Below are positions 45,183-56,729 of a DNA stretch of 64,000 nucleotides, piece by piece (position 1 is the first letter of the stretch; every line of letters begins with the position of its first letter). The stretch is taken from contig OY979722.1 in the NCBI GenBank assembly GCA_963855995.1, forward strand, positions 2,046,001-2,110,000, given 5' to 3'. This DNA comes from Muricea muricata. Its lineage: Eukaryota > Cnidaria > Anthozoa > Malacalcyonacea > Plexauridae. The notes under the pieces were generated by a model. The model saw nothing but the letters and a program-made list of their open reading frames with translations, was not told the DNA's origin and did no database searches. Both the position numbers and the translations under genes were made by a program.

Positions 45183-46460
45183 TATACCTTGAGTTTCAAG
45201 CTGATGTTTTTTCTTATATTTCGTAAAATTGTCTGCTGGTAAAGCTTACTTCACTGTGACTGAAATGACGTGTATGTTGACAAGCAATTGTGTAAAATTA
45301 AAAATGAAGCATTAACAAAGTGTCATTCTAATTTTTAAGCCTGCTTTGCTTTAGCGATGATAACAAGACTCGGTTTACAACTTTGAGTGTTATTTGCTGC
45401 CGGCTGAGGAACGAAAGAGGCAGAAAATGTTTTTCTCGCCCCCACTGCTGGGGGGGGGGGGGTTCCAGGTCTCCAAAGTTACTTTTTTGCTTGTCTCGTG
45501 CTGACCTGCACCCCACCCAGCCACCCGTTTGCAGTTAGTTAAATTTGAGATGTTGTTATTTGCAATTATGGTATGATAAAAGGTCAGGCTTGCCTGTGCA
45601 GCCTCCCCGTCAGCAGCGTGCGAGAAATTTTCTTTACGATTTTTAACAGGGATAATTCCTTGTTTGTTGCAGGTGAATAAATTTATAAATTAGAGTTTGG
45701 AGTGCAAATCGATTTCTATGATCTTTTAGCTGTTCTATTGCGGACTTTTATTCAAAGTTGTTTATTGTGAATGGGAACTGTTGCTTGTGAATTGCTTAGT
45801 ATTGTTTGTACTACGGATCATTACCTTCGAGAACATCACGTGACATAATTAGCAGGAATTCATTAATTATTCATTTTGTATATTGACCGCAGGTATTGTC
45901 CCTACCAGCTATCATACATTAGTATCAAGGGCATTCCCAAAGCTTCTATCAGGAAAACAAGATAAACAAGCCAAGGTTTGTGGGTAAAGTTTGTATTTTG
46001 TACAGCATTAAGAACCCGAATCTCTATTATTCACTGTATTGCGATGGTATTAGAGTGTAGGTTGCAATTAACCATTTGAATTGGTTATTAATTGACACAG
46101 TTGTTGCTCGATCAGGCCAAATAGATTTTGAAAACATTTGCGAGTTAATAACGTCGTGTGGTTTATATTAATATAGTGGTATGGTTAATGCTTTAGCTGC
46201 GGCGAATTAAATCTGTCTTTATACTAAAAGTGAAAGATGTGTCATGAGATGTGATGTATGAATATATATCAGCTTATCCAGCAAGCAACCGAACGTTCTG
46301 GTGCCTGCCATCTTCGAAATTATTCTAAATCTTCACTTAGCTAGACTTTACTTTGTTGAAGCATTTCGCAAAATTGTTTAGCCGAAAATCAAGTCTTTCA
46401 TCAGAGCGTCAACACAAGAGTTATTACACGACCCCAATAGACTACAAGCCGCGATAATAT

Positions 46461-46679
46461 ATGCAATTTCTGTTTGATTGTAAACATAGCCAAGCTATTA
46501 AAACATATGCAGCGGATCAAATTCTCCGGGAAACCGCAACGTTTGATCCCAAAACAACGTTTATCTGCATGGCCGCCGCGCTTGGCAAAATACTAAAAAG
46601 AAAAAGAAAACATTTGATTGCAAACGACGAAATAAACGAACAGCTAGTACGGGAACATTATGCAAGACAAGAGAAAGAC
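46461..46679 (+). CDS. Possible exon of an unidentified gene
   Basis: An open frame of 73 codons with ordinary-looking amino acid composition (ILRETATFDPKTTF, LGKILKRKRKHLI, NEQLVREHYARQEKD) ends exactly at a good donor, GAC|GTAAGC. A second open frame bounded by an AG acceptor at 46380 overlaps its 5' end in another phase (SFIRASTQELLHDPNRLQAA). I could not connect either to ANO10 or to another exon. It may be a real exon, an old gene remnant or chance. Confidence 0.3.
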
Positions 46680-47377
46680 GTAAGCGGCTTCGAAGTTTTG
46701 TTGACATGTATAAATTTTGCGACGATTATGAATTGTTATTAGCTCTTTAAAAGTCAAATGCTTTTGTGATTTGTAGGAATTCAACCACGGTAGTTTAGCC
46801 AAATTCTCATGCGATGTATAGGGATGCTCCTAAAGTAGCGTCGTTTCAAATCAAAGGCTTTGTAACTGTTGTTATGGTGAACAGATTGTCAATGCTCTTG
46901 TTAAAACAAGCTAATTCGCCAGATTCATGTATGTTAACAAAAATCAAGGACTGTTGACAAAATCTCGTGTGGAAAGGTCTAATTAAACAGCTTTGTTTTT
47001 CGTTCTGGGTTTACAGCTATTCTAATGATAAACGAGGCTGCACCATATCATGCGTTTTGTAACATCATTTGGATTTTCCATCCTAGCGGAAGACAGCAAT
47101 ACTTGCCAATAGTAACACTTTGTAACTTTACTGTAGTTTACTGTATTTCTCGTCCTCAATTTAGCCTAAGTATTAATCACAACATGAAGTGACAGACTTG
47201 ATCAGGGAGAGCGAACTGGTATCACTGTATACTAAAAAGGAGATACTGTATCGACAGCGTGTAGCCAGTTAGCACTGGTAACGAGTGTAATCAGCAAATC
47301 GAATCCGCAAAAATTATCACGTGCGACAAGGCGTTACTCAATAGGTTCACTTGTTTCTATAGCTCTCGCATCTCCTC

Positions 47378-50300
47378 ATGGAAGTCAAGCACCGAGCGGC
47401 AGCCGGCGTGCCAGAGTCGACCACTGCCAGTGTGGAAAATGTTGATCCAATTGAACTGGACAATGCCAACACTTTGGTGATCGTTGCGTTTTCCGATGAC
47501 TGCCCCGAGGAAACCAAGGAGTGGTTGCAAAAAATGTTCAGTGCACCAGGTAAAGCTAATTACGTGGCTCCTGTTTGTACGTTCTTTGTTTGTTGGTGTG
47601 AAAACATGTTCCTATAGAGAGTTCTAACCTTCGTACTAACTCTCACTCTAGTAAGCTTACATCCAATTTTTCAGTCTTGTTGTTTGTATGTGACCTATGC
47701 ACAATGTAGTTGAGAAAACTTATACAAATTCATACTTCCTTCTAATCAACTCTCGTAGAATTCTTGTTCTGTTTGACCGGGAATAAGACTTGCGAGGAAG
47801 CTTCTCATTTAAAATTTCGCCTTCCATCTTTTTACTGTAATGTAAGTGCCCAAAACTTAACAATCAATTGCATTAACTAAATTTTCAACCATGCGCTTAG
47901 TTCCACAAGGTGCTGGGTTTCAAGTTAAAGCAGTATTAGATCAAGACTCAAAGAAAACATTTCACATTTCTGCAACGGAACAGCGATTCGTCCTTGGTGC
48001 AGAAGGTCTCAAAATGAAGAAAAGGGACAAAAATAATGAACTGAAAGAGATCACGCAGGAAAATTGGCAAGAACTGCAAGAAACGTGCGAAAACAGCAAC
48101 GCACGACTACTAAACTCAGCAGACAAGCAAAGAATTATACAGGATGGTTTGAATGATTTAAGGGCTCCGGAGGAAATGGCCATTCCCGGATGCCCAGAAA
48201 AAAAGTTGCACAACGGGCAAGCAATAAGTAAGTGGTCAAGTTAAACAGCACCTTCTTCGAGTTTTCATACGAAGCAAGCTTTATTCCCAATTTTTTTGCC
48301 TTACTGTAGTTCCGTTGATTCAAGCATTTGGCCTGATCAGTCAAATAGTTCCATTACATGACAAAACTGAACTAGATTCTCTGAAGAAAAAATGGTATAT
48401 ATCATTCGAATGGAAACAGCCTCTAGGTAAGCAGTAGAAACTAAACAGATTGACCTTCCGGTGTGGAGGACATTCAAATCTCATTAGATGTGTCTTCTTT
48501 CTCCGTTTGTAGATGAAATCAACGACTACTTCGGTTCAACAATAGCAATATATTTTGCATTCCTTGAGTACTACACGTTTGCATTGGTTCCTTTAGTTCT
48601 ACTGGTATTTTTCCTCTCTTTAATCAGCATGAATGATGTATGGTACAACTTGATATTCGCTCTGATCAACGTACTCTGGGGAACTTTATTCCTGGAGTTT
48701 TGGAAACGAAGTTGCGCCACGATGACGCATCGTTGGGGAACGTTGAAGCAAAGTTTAGGTAACCATACGATGTCTTAGTTTCGGCTAATGACGACCATTT
48801 CTTTCCTTAGTATCGCTTTGAGGTATTATCTTTTTTACTCAATTCCTTCCTTTTATTATATTCTTCAAGAAAAGTTAGATTTCGACTTTTCGAGCGAAAA
48901 CCCTCTGTAGGGAAGTCAGTGCTACCAATTTACCGACGAAGGGTCTTTCATCGAAACGTTAAATTCTGTTTCATCATTTCAAATGTCCTATAACTTTCGC
49001 GTACTTTTCATTGCACTACCTACACTGGCAACGTTAGTTCGAGATATATTTCTTCACCCCCTCACAAGTAAACCTCTATGTATACAAATCTCGGAAATCC
49101 GTCACCTTCCAAGTAAAATTCATGAAATTCCACACAAGTCTTAGAAAACATCTTCATTTTAACACCATGTTACTCTCTCCTCCAAAGCTGAGGAAACCGA
49201 AGAAGACCCACGACCGTTGTACACCGGCGAGACACGAACCAGCCCGATAACAGGCAAGAAAGAGATCCACTTTCCCGAAAACCATCGCCTCATGAAAATA
49301 TGCTGCGTCTCAGCGCCCGTAGTTCTGTTTTGTATCTACATTGCAATCAGTGTGATGTCAGGATACATCCGAATACAGGAAAGCCTGAACGACAAGTATG
49401 CGAAGGAAACAGGATTTGTGGCTACACTGATGACAACGATGCCTAGCGTCCTGTACACCATAGTGATTCTCGTGCTGAATAATTTGTACCTTAGGACGGC
49501 TACGAAGTTAAATGATTGGGGTAAGATCTAACGTCAGGGCCGGTTGTACAAAAGGTGGATAGCACGATCCACTGAATAGTGATTTTTCAACTGCCACAGA
49601 AAGGCATAAAAAACCATTGACACCAGAGATAAAAATTCATTTCGGAAATGCTGAACTTTAGTATGGGTTTTAACAGTTACTGACCAATTTTAGAAAGTTT
49701 GAGTAAATCACTATCCGGTGGATGGGGCTAGCTGTCCACCACTCGACAATTGACCCCAGGGCTCTGCCAGAAGCCAAAGTTCTACCATAGTTAATAGAGA
49801 ATGGACATGGTTTTGAAGATCGGAAAACTTTAAAACGCTTTCTTCAAAACGTTTTCTATTTTAACCAAGACCAAGACAAGTTACAACAACAGGCGCGAAT
49901 CAACTATATTTTTGTCACTCGATCATCCGCAAGAAGTTTATTTGAACAAATCTCTTCATTACAGAAAATCATAAACTGGAATCGACCTACCAGAATCATC
50001 TTGTTATGAAATTAATTTCGGTAAGTTTTGAAAGGACCTCCCTCTCCTAAACCAAAGCGTGTTTGAAAATAATTTTTCTGGAACATTTTTTTAGTTTTTC
50101 TTCATCAACAATTTTTACTCACTGTTTTACATCGCTTTCGTACTGCAAGATATGGATCTGCTCAGAAATGTGAGTATCACACTATTGATTATTTTATTTT
50201 ATTCTTACTCCACTAAGCTTATCCACAAGGGCAGGGTCACCACAACAGCGTGAGACAATTACTGCGGGCCCGTACTACCTATCCCACCCTGTCAACTTTC

Positions 50301-52655
50301 CTGTGGGAGGAAACCGGACTACCCGGAGAAAACCCACGACTTTCGGCAAAGCGTTGACTACTCGTTTCACATGAGGACTGGGTTCAAGTCCATCTTACTG
50401 GGAATCGAACTAGGAACCTTAGAGGTGAAAGGCGAGTGGTCTGACCACTACACCACCGAAGACCCTGATTATAACATCACATGCATGTTTCATGTCACAT
50501 CACATCACCTCATGATTATAATGTAGTGCAAATATAATTTCTTAATTCAACTTCGCAACGATATATATTTAATTTCTAACTTATAGTTGTTCATCTTAGC
50601 ATCTAGCGGCGTTGATGATAACATCTCAGTTGACTGGTCAAGTTACTGAACAACTTCTGCCGTATATTTTGTACAAAACACGCTCAACAAAACTCGATAA
50701 AGACAGCAAAACTTTGGGCTTGTTTGGCAACTCGGAGAATGATATCGAATACCAAATGAAACAAGAACCTTATTGGGTGAGTGTTTACCCTTTTCTGATA
50801 TAATTGTTTTAGAATAGAGACTTTCACAGCAGTTTCACTCTGTTGAAACCTTGGATGTTTTTCTCCACACAACCGCCATCTTCCTAGCAAATAAACCTGA
50901 GCCAGTTCAGTAATTTTCATCCATAGTTTTTAAGTCCATTAACCAGCCAGTATGTTTTAATAACGTTACATGATTCTGGTTGGTAAAAATGAGTGACACT
51001 TTCCCCGCCATCTTCCTAGCAAGTAAATCGGATGCGTATAACAACATGGGCAATGCAAAGCTGGGACAGATTATATACTCGAGCGAGAATTCTGTATGCC
51101 TTTATTCTGTCGTGTCAGCGAATGTGTACTGAATTCTGACTCCGGGCATGAATTTTGACTGAACGACAAAAGAACATCGTGTGATCTGTGCTTCTTCTAG
51201 GGTGTTTTCTGGGACTATTTGGAACTGTTTCTACAGTTTGGTTACGTCTTTTTATTCTCTTCCGTGTACCCTATGGCTGCGTTCTGGGCGTTGTTCAACA
51301 ATGTGTTTGAGCTGAGAACCGATGCGTTCAAGATAAGCAAGATTTCCCAGAGGATTTTCGCAGAACCGTCGCAAGGAATTGGCGCATGGCAGGTAATGAA
51401 TGTTCAATTTGGATCGGCAAAAAACAACGTAATCACTGTAGCTGAATTCATATTATTAGAGACGGGAAATTCGTCTTTGAAAATCCATCTGAGTGTAAAT
51501 TTAGGGGTGGAGAAATATTAATTTTTGGACTTTCTGTTACTTTATACGCCATCTTGTTTCTTTCCCTTAACTAGTTTCATGTTTAATTGTGTTAGTGATG
51601 AGAAACTTGATTTGACTGTCTTAATGCGAATTTAAAAACTCTTTAGTGTAGCCAGACGAACGCAGAATGCCCCGAATCTTAAAGCAAAAATTATTTTTAC
51701 GGAATCTTCTTAATTCGCTTCATTCCTTGTACCACGTGATTTTGTACGCAGAATTAGTCTTTATTCATTACTTTTACCTTCAGGCTGCTTTTGAGATAAT
51801 GGGCATCTTGGCGGTGATGACGAATTGTGCGCTATTAGCAATGTCCCCAGCTGTTCAAAACTGGTTTCCATCGGATTTCACAACTCTTAACTATATAGTG
51901 GTGTTCATTGTGGCCGAGGTAAGATATCCTTACTATTAAGTATAACAATTGTTACAATGACTAATTTAGTACAATTAGAATACCAATATAACAGCATTTT
52001 AGACAACAGCATTATGACAACAACAATATGACAACAACATATTAAAATAACAGCATTTTAGACACAAATGATGTGGGAACATTGAGGGTGATTCTGGGAT
52101 CGGGATGAGGGGCATTGAGTAACTGTGGTTGCAAGGGGTGTTGTGTAAATGTATTCCCACCGTTGCTGAACTCTATCATAAAGTTTGCGAGTTCTGTGCT
52201 GCTTACTCAGAAGCAGATTGACCGCGATCCTTGGCATAAACGTACAACATGTTTAAAAACGTCCATATTAATCACCAATGTGTATTTTTCCAGCATGTTC
52301 TGTTAGGTATCAAGTTTATAATCGCGACGAGCATCCCAGACGTGCCAGGTTGGATTCAAGAAGAGTTTGCACGAAAAGAATACCAACGCAAGGAAGCGCT
52401 AGCCGTAAGTATTTGCAGGAAATCGATTTGCAATTGTAGATGGAAACATTTGAATAACAATGGTTATTTCGTTGCCACCCAATTCAAAACTTTGGATTGC
52501 TCACATGGTTGGATTATTATCAGTGTATTATAACAAAGTTACCAGGCTACGAATGATATACCCGAGTTATTGACTGATGTACGTAGCCAGAAGCGATCAT
52601 GTTGTGAACTAATGTGAATTTATTTTCTTTTTAGAATAAAAGCAAGACACCATAA
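47378..52655 (+). CDS. ANO10: Anoctamin-10 (TMEM16K) homologue
   Basis: Twelve exons with consistent phase: 47378-47549, 47901-48227, 48310-48426, 48513-48758, 49188-49520, 49965-50020, 50095-50169, 50600-50776, 51201-51392, 51784-51918, 52294-52404, 52635-52655; 653 residues (human ANO10 has 660). The first part is the cytosolic domain (EETKEWLQKMF, FVLGAEGLK). Membrane segments follow from FGSTIAIYFAFLEYYTFAL, with RWGTL, LESTYQNHLVMKL, DYLELFLQFGYVFLFSSVYP, MAVMTNCALLAMSP-like and IPDVPGWIQEEFARKEYQ. The ExxxxYQNHL, LFLQFGY and IPD motifs are shared with ANO10. The family comprises calcium-regulated scramblases and channels; vertebrate ANO10 is an ER scramblase. The exon 2 acceptor may instead be 47910 (three residues fewer). 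Confidence 0.93.
50214..50470 (-). mobile_element. tRNA-derived SINE in ANO10 intron 7
   Basis: The minus strand starts with a tRNA-like head: an A-box-like TGGTGTAGTGGTCAGACCAC followed by a B-box GGTTCCTAGTTCGATTCCC. The body continues about 170 bp to CACCACAACAGCG near 50250. Polymerase III internal-promoter order and spacing fit a SINE. Fragments of its far end recur at 21175 and 23371. Confidence 0.82.
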
Positions 52656-52992
52656 ATAGCCACTAAACTAGACACAAGAAACAAAATTATATAGTTTGGC
52701 AATTAGACATTTAAGATGTTTAGGCATGTTAGTTAAATAAGTCTTGAGAATAATGCTGAAATTGGTAAATAAATTTTGTGATGCTGTTTATATTTAGTAA
52801 TCAGTAAACATAAAAGACAACTTTCAATTTATATGTGTATTTTGTATTATATAATTAGAGTTCATTGTGCATTTTCATTGGTCCAGAACTATGTGTCATG
52901 ATTATATTACACATGCGCTGGTGACTTCGTCATATGACGTGTTATATATTTGTCTAGGGAGGGCCAGGGGGGTTCGGGGTATAAGGCAGTTT

Positions 52993-53600
52993 TTAAATCA
53001 GGTTATGAAAAGAATTAAATGCAGTTAGTATGTTTTCCATGTCTGAAGATTTAGCTAAAATTTGTGTGTCGCTAACGTAACGTTTATAGAATTTAATATG
53101 AGCAGATGTAATCAGAGGTCGAATGACCAGGTTTTCAAATTCCGTCATGATTATATTAGTAAGTGTTGGACTAAGTGGAGAGCCCATTGAAACGCCGTCA
53201 ATTTGTGTGTAAAGTAAACCGTTCAACGAGAAAACAGTTTTAGTGCAGGAGTCAAAAATTATTTCTTCAGAGTTCGTTTCTGTAATGTTGAGACAAGATT
53301 AGATTTATAAATACGTTTCAAGATTATGTTGACAATTTTTCTCATTGGTATGTAAAAAGCGAGGCGACGTCAAAAGAGACAAATCTATATCATTCATCGA
53401 GCAAATTGCGAAGAATGTTATTGATATGCGATACAGCGTCAAAACTATCTTTTACACTAAATTCATCTGTTGTTAGAGGATTTCAGTAGTAAAGAATTTA
53501 GCAACTGGTTGGTAGGCCGTTCCTGTTGTGTCTATAATTGATCTGAATAAGGGCAGATTGTCGAATGTTTTGTGGAGCCAATATGTGCTCGTGCTGGTTT
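52993..53600 (-). mobile_element. Decayed Penelope-like reverse transcriptase fragment
   Basis: On the minus strand, broken frames give in order YWLHKTFDNLPLFRSIID, SFDVASLFTNVPM, then NGLLYTQIDGVSMGSPLSPT and KFYKRYVSDTQIL. This order and the IDGVSMGSPL wording match Penelope-like element RTs. The catalytic YVDD-type motif reads YVSD, so the enzyme is dead. Stops and frameshifts separate the blocks. Confidence 0.78.
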
Positions 53601-53627
53601 AGTCAAGACAAGTCTCATGTTGTCATA

Positions 53628-55522
53628 ATCTGTTGCCATTTTCTATATTTTTCTTCAGTGGATTTATAGGCATAGCCTATTCCACAGAAGAAGTTATAGA
53701 ACCTCAGAAAATTTTACCTCGATCTATAGTGGCCTCAATAATTGGGATATTTGTTTGTTTCTTCTCAGTTGGCACGGTACTAAGCTTGATTATCCCCTAT
53801 AACCAATTATCAAATGTGTCACCCTTATCCGACGCTTTTGAAATGGTGGCATTCAAACAGTCAAAATACATCATAGCTTTTGGTGGATTTTGTGCATGTT
53901 TTAGTACTGTTCTCACTGCATGTTATGCAATTTCTCGTTTAACCTATGTCATGGCAAGGGATGGTTTGCTAATGAGCTTTCTCCAAAAGGTAAACAGGCG
54001 AACATCCGTGCCTCTCCAGGCAGTTTTGGTCACGGGCTTCATTGCAACTGTACTAACAGCATTTGTAGATTTAACTATTTTGATGGAGATGTGTTCTATT
54101 CTATCATTAATACCATTCACAACATTGGCTATCTCCACCATACTGCTGCGGTACAAAGAACATGAAAATAACACTGTAATTGATATTGACGCTGATGACA
54201 AAGCAGAACCTACTACAAAAATATGCGACACTGTCTTAACGGCAGACAACTTGTTACCTGATCATCCATTACTATCACAAATAAACATTTTGTTTGAAAG
54301 TAAACCCAAGTTAAGGATTCTAGTTGCATTACTAGTTCTATTCCTGTCATCAGCTGGCTTCGCCTTGGTTGTTCGTTTTGGAATATCATATGAACTTGGT
54401 ACACTCTTCTTTGCCACCTTGTGTATTTTTTTTGCCCTTCCAATGTTGGTGTCTACGATAGTTATTTACCGAACACCGCATCAAGTACTTAAGTTTCCAT
54501 TTACGATGCCAATGTTCCCAATACTACCAATACTCTGTGTTTTTCTATGTACGTTTGTGATGTTTCAGTTCAGCATGTGGGCATGGATACTATTCATCAT
54601 CAATACTGTACTTGGTAAGTATGTGAAATGCAAAGCAATCGATAGCATGAATGTTACCAACGCGTATTCTCATTATCCTCAACCAGGTACAAACAGGTCA
54701 GTAGTGGGTATATAACTGTCATTCGCAACGGTTTTTAGGGAGTCTAACTTGAAGCGGGTTTTCAAACTCAATGTTCTTCAAAGCTCACTTTTCGCCAAAG
54801 TGTTCATCACAGTTCAAACGAAGTTTTTTTCAGTTACACTCATCACAAATAGAAAATTATTATAATTCACGTGCAAACTCTAGCATTAAGAAAAAATGGC
54901 TGGAAATACAACAAAAGTATGCATATATTAGAGTTATATTCTTATACAGCGACCAGAACACGGTCTTTGCAGCCACGTCCGATGCCCCTGCAGGTCACCC
55001 AAGCTTAATCTTTCTGCAACAATAGAGATAAGGAAAAGAAACCTTGTAGTTGCAGAGTTTCAGGTTGATTATGAGCAAATACTGCCTAGAAAGGCTCCTG
55101 CAAACACGGACATTAATCAACACTGTACTAAAACGTTTGGGTATCGAAACTTTACTTTCGGTGTATTGATATGCCCGAACTTTAAACAAAAAGCTTTTGT
55201 GTATACAAAGTTAAAGTTAGATTTGTAACATGCAGACTAAAGCTTCTCTTCATGTAGGTCACCAGGTCATTTCTGATTTTTTTGCCAAATTTTCAGTGGA
55301 ATCTCATAAATTTTCTTGATCATTCATTTTTTCAACCCTGATCATGTTTTCCAGCCCTGATCTACTTTACTTTACTCAGAAATATAAACTTTGTATTGTT
55401 TAGGTCTACTTATCTACATTGGCTACGGTGTAAAGTATAGCAAACTAAATACATTAAGTGCAAAGAATGTCAATACTGAACTCAGTGAAATAGAAAGCCC
55501 ACACTCTCCTCTTAATGAGTGA
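53628..55522 (+). pseudogene. 5'-truncated SLC7-like amino-acid transporter copy
   Basis: Similarity to the complete copy at 56730 starts abruptly near 53628, inside what is exon 1 there, and continues to 54614. An intron follows, then exon 2 at 55404-55522 (LLIYIGYGVKYSKLN, ending PHSPLNE). The open frame is intact and carries the second half of the transporter: EEVIEPQKILPRSI, FVCFFSVGTVLSLIIPYNQL, YVMARDGLL, HQVLKFPFTMPMFPILPIL. The N-terminal membrane helices are missing, so it should not transport on its own. TTTTTCTTCAG at the junction could act as a new splice acceptor, so a chimeric transcript is possible. Confidence 0.7.
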
Positions 55523-56723
55523 AATTGTCAAGAGTTGGGTAATAATTCCAGGTTCTCAGTAAGCGAAATTTAATCTTAATTCAAGCCCTAAATCTTATCA
55601 AATCTTTAAATCTTCCATCCATCAAAGTTAAAACATGACAAAAAAACGTTGGTTAGGTTAGGGTCGGAGCTAGGGCTAGGGTTAGGGCTTGGATTATGAC
55701 TTATAGTCGCCATACTGATAACATGGAATTATTACAAGATTTTGAAAGTGGAATGAAGAAGATTTTGACTGAAAAATACATTGTCATGATCGAAGTAGCT
55801 AATTAAGAAAATTAATTGCTAATTAAATCAACAAATAAATTGAGAGTTTATGGATAAATAATAAAATCAACTTATAATATACTAAGCAAACGCGAGATCG
55901 ATAGCGGTTAGAATTGTTTTAAAATACTTAAAATAGTTCAATACACATATATTACAGCTTTGTGAAACAAATTTACCTTCAATTTTGTAATAAACATTCA
56001 AAAATAGAATAAAGTTCGACGGGCATGCTTGTCAAACGATTGCAAATTCCTTCGAGCAACGTTGCACGTCAAAGTGCAACATTGCATCGCAATATTTCCG
56101 GTTTGATTGCAATAAATCTACGTCGTTAACTCGAACACAACAACACTCCGCAAATAGTTTTATTACAATATTAATAATCGACAAATCGAAAGCATTTCGT
56201 CGATAAAAGTTGATTGATAAACATATCGATAATAATCGATAAATTTCGCCATAACTTTTTGTGATTATCTATAGGTTCGATGTTAATTAATATCATTACC
56301 TAGAGATAATATTGTAAGAACAAATGTGTCTATCACCTTGAAAGACACCCATCTTTCTCGGCGTCTATGGAAATGAAATACTGGCGTGACTTCTACTGAC
56401 GTTTAATGGCAGTTTAAATTATTATTGGCACCAAGAATCACATGACATTGCACAAACGTAATTCAAAGTGCACTTTATTAGATATAGTAATTAATTTATA
56501 GCACGTTGTAAGTTCAACTGTTTTAAACAAAATAAGTTCATTCATACAGTATGTAAAATGATGTTAGCAAATTAGTATAATCAAGGCACAACCGCGAAGG
56601 CTCTGCGGCAGCACTTTCCTTGCGATAGTAACTTTTAGTTAAAAAATTAGTATCGACCACAATCGATTGATCGATCAGATTTGGCCACATTGTCAATGTC
56701 GATGTTGCAATCGCCAACTAGTT
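55523..56723. other. Spacer between transporter copies
   Basis: Holds a short stretch of telomere-like TAGGGTTAGGG variants (about 55650-55690) and the promoter region of the complete copy. No other gene seen. Confidence 0.5.
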
Positions 56724-56729
56724 ATGATA

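Larger units (their letters stand above)
43850..47377. other. Long intergenic stretch between HNF4 and ANO10
   Basis: Contains the HNF4 3' flank, a foldback element (45056-45182) and a possible exon (46461-46679). A further 85-bp splice-bounded open segment (45893-45976) is too short to judge. Otherwise nothing recognised. Confidence 0.45.

Noticed and set aside
50395-50470. Functional tRNA gene
   Set aside because: A and B boxes are present, but the cloverleaf stems do not close convincingly and the sequence continues into a SINE body.
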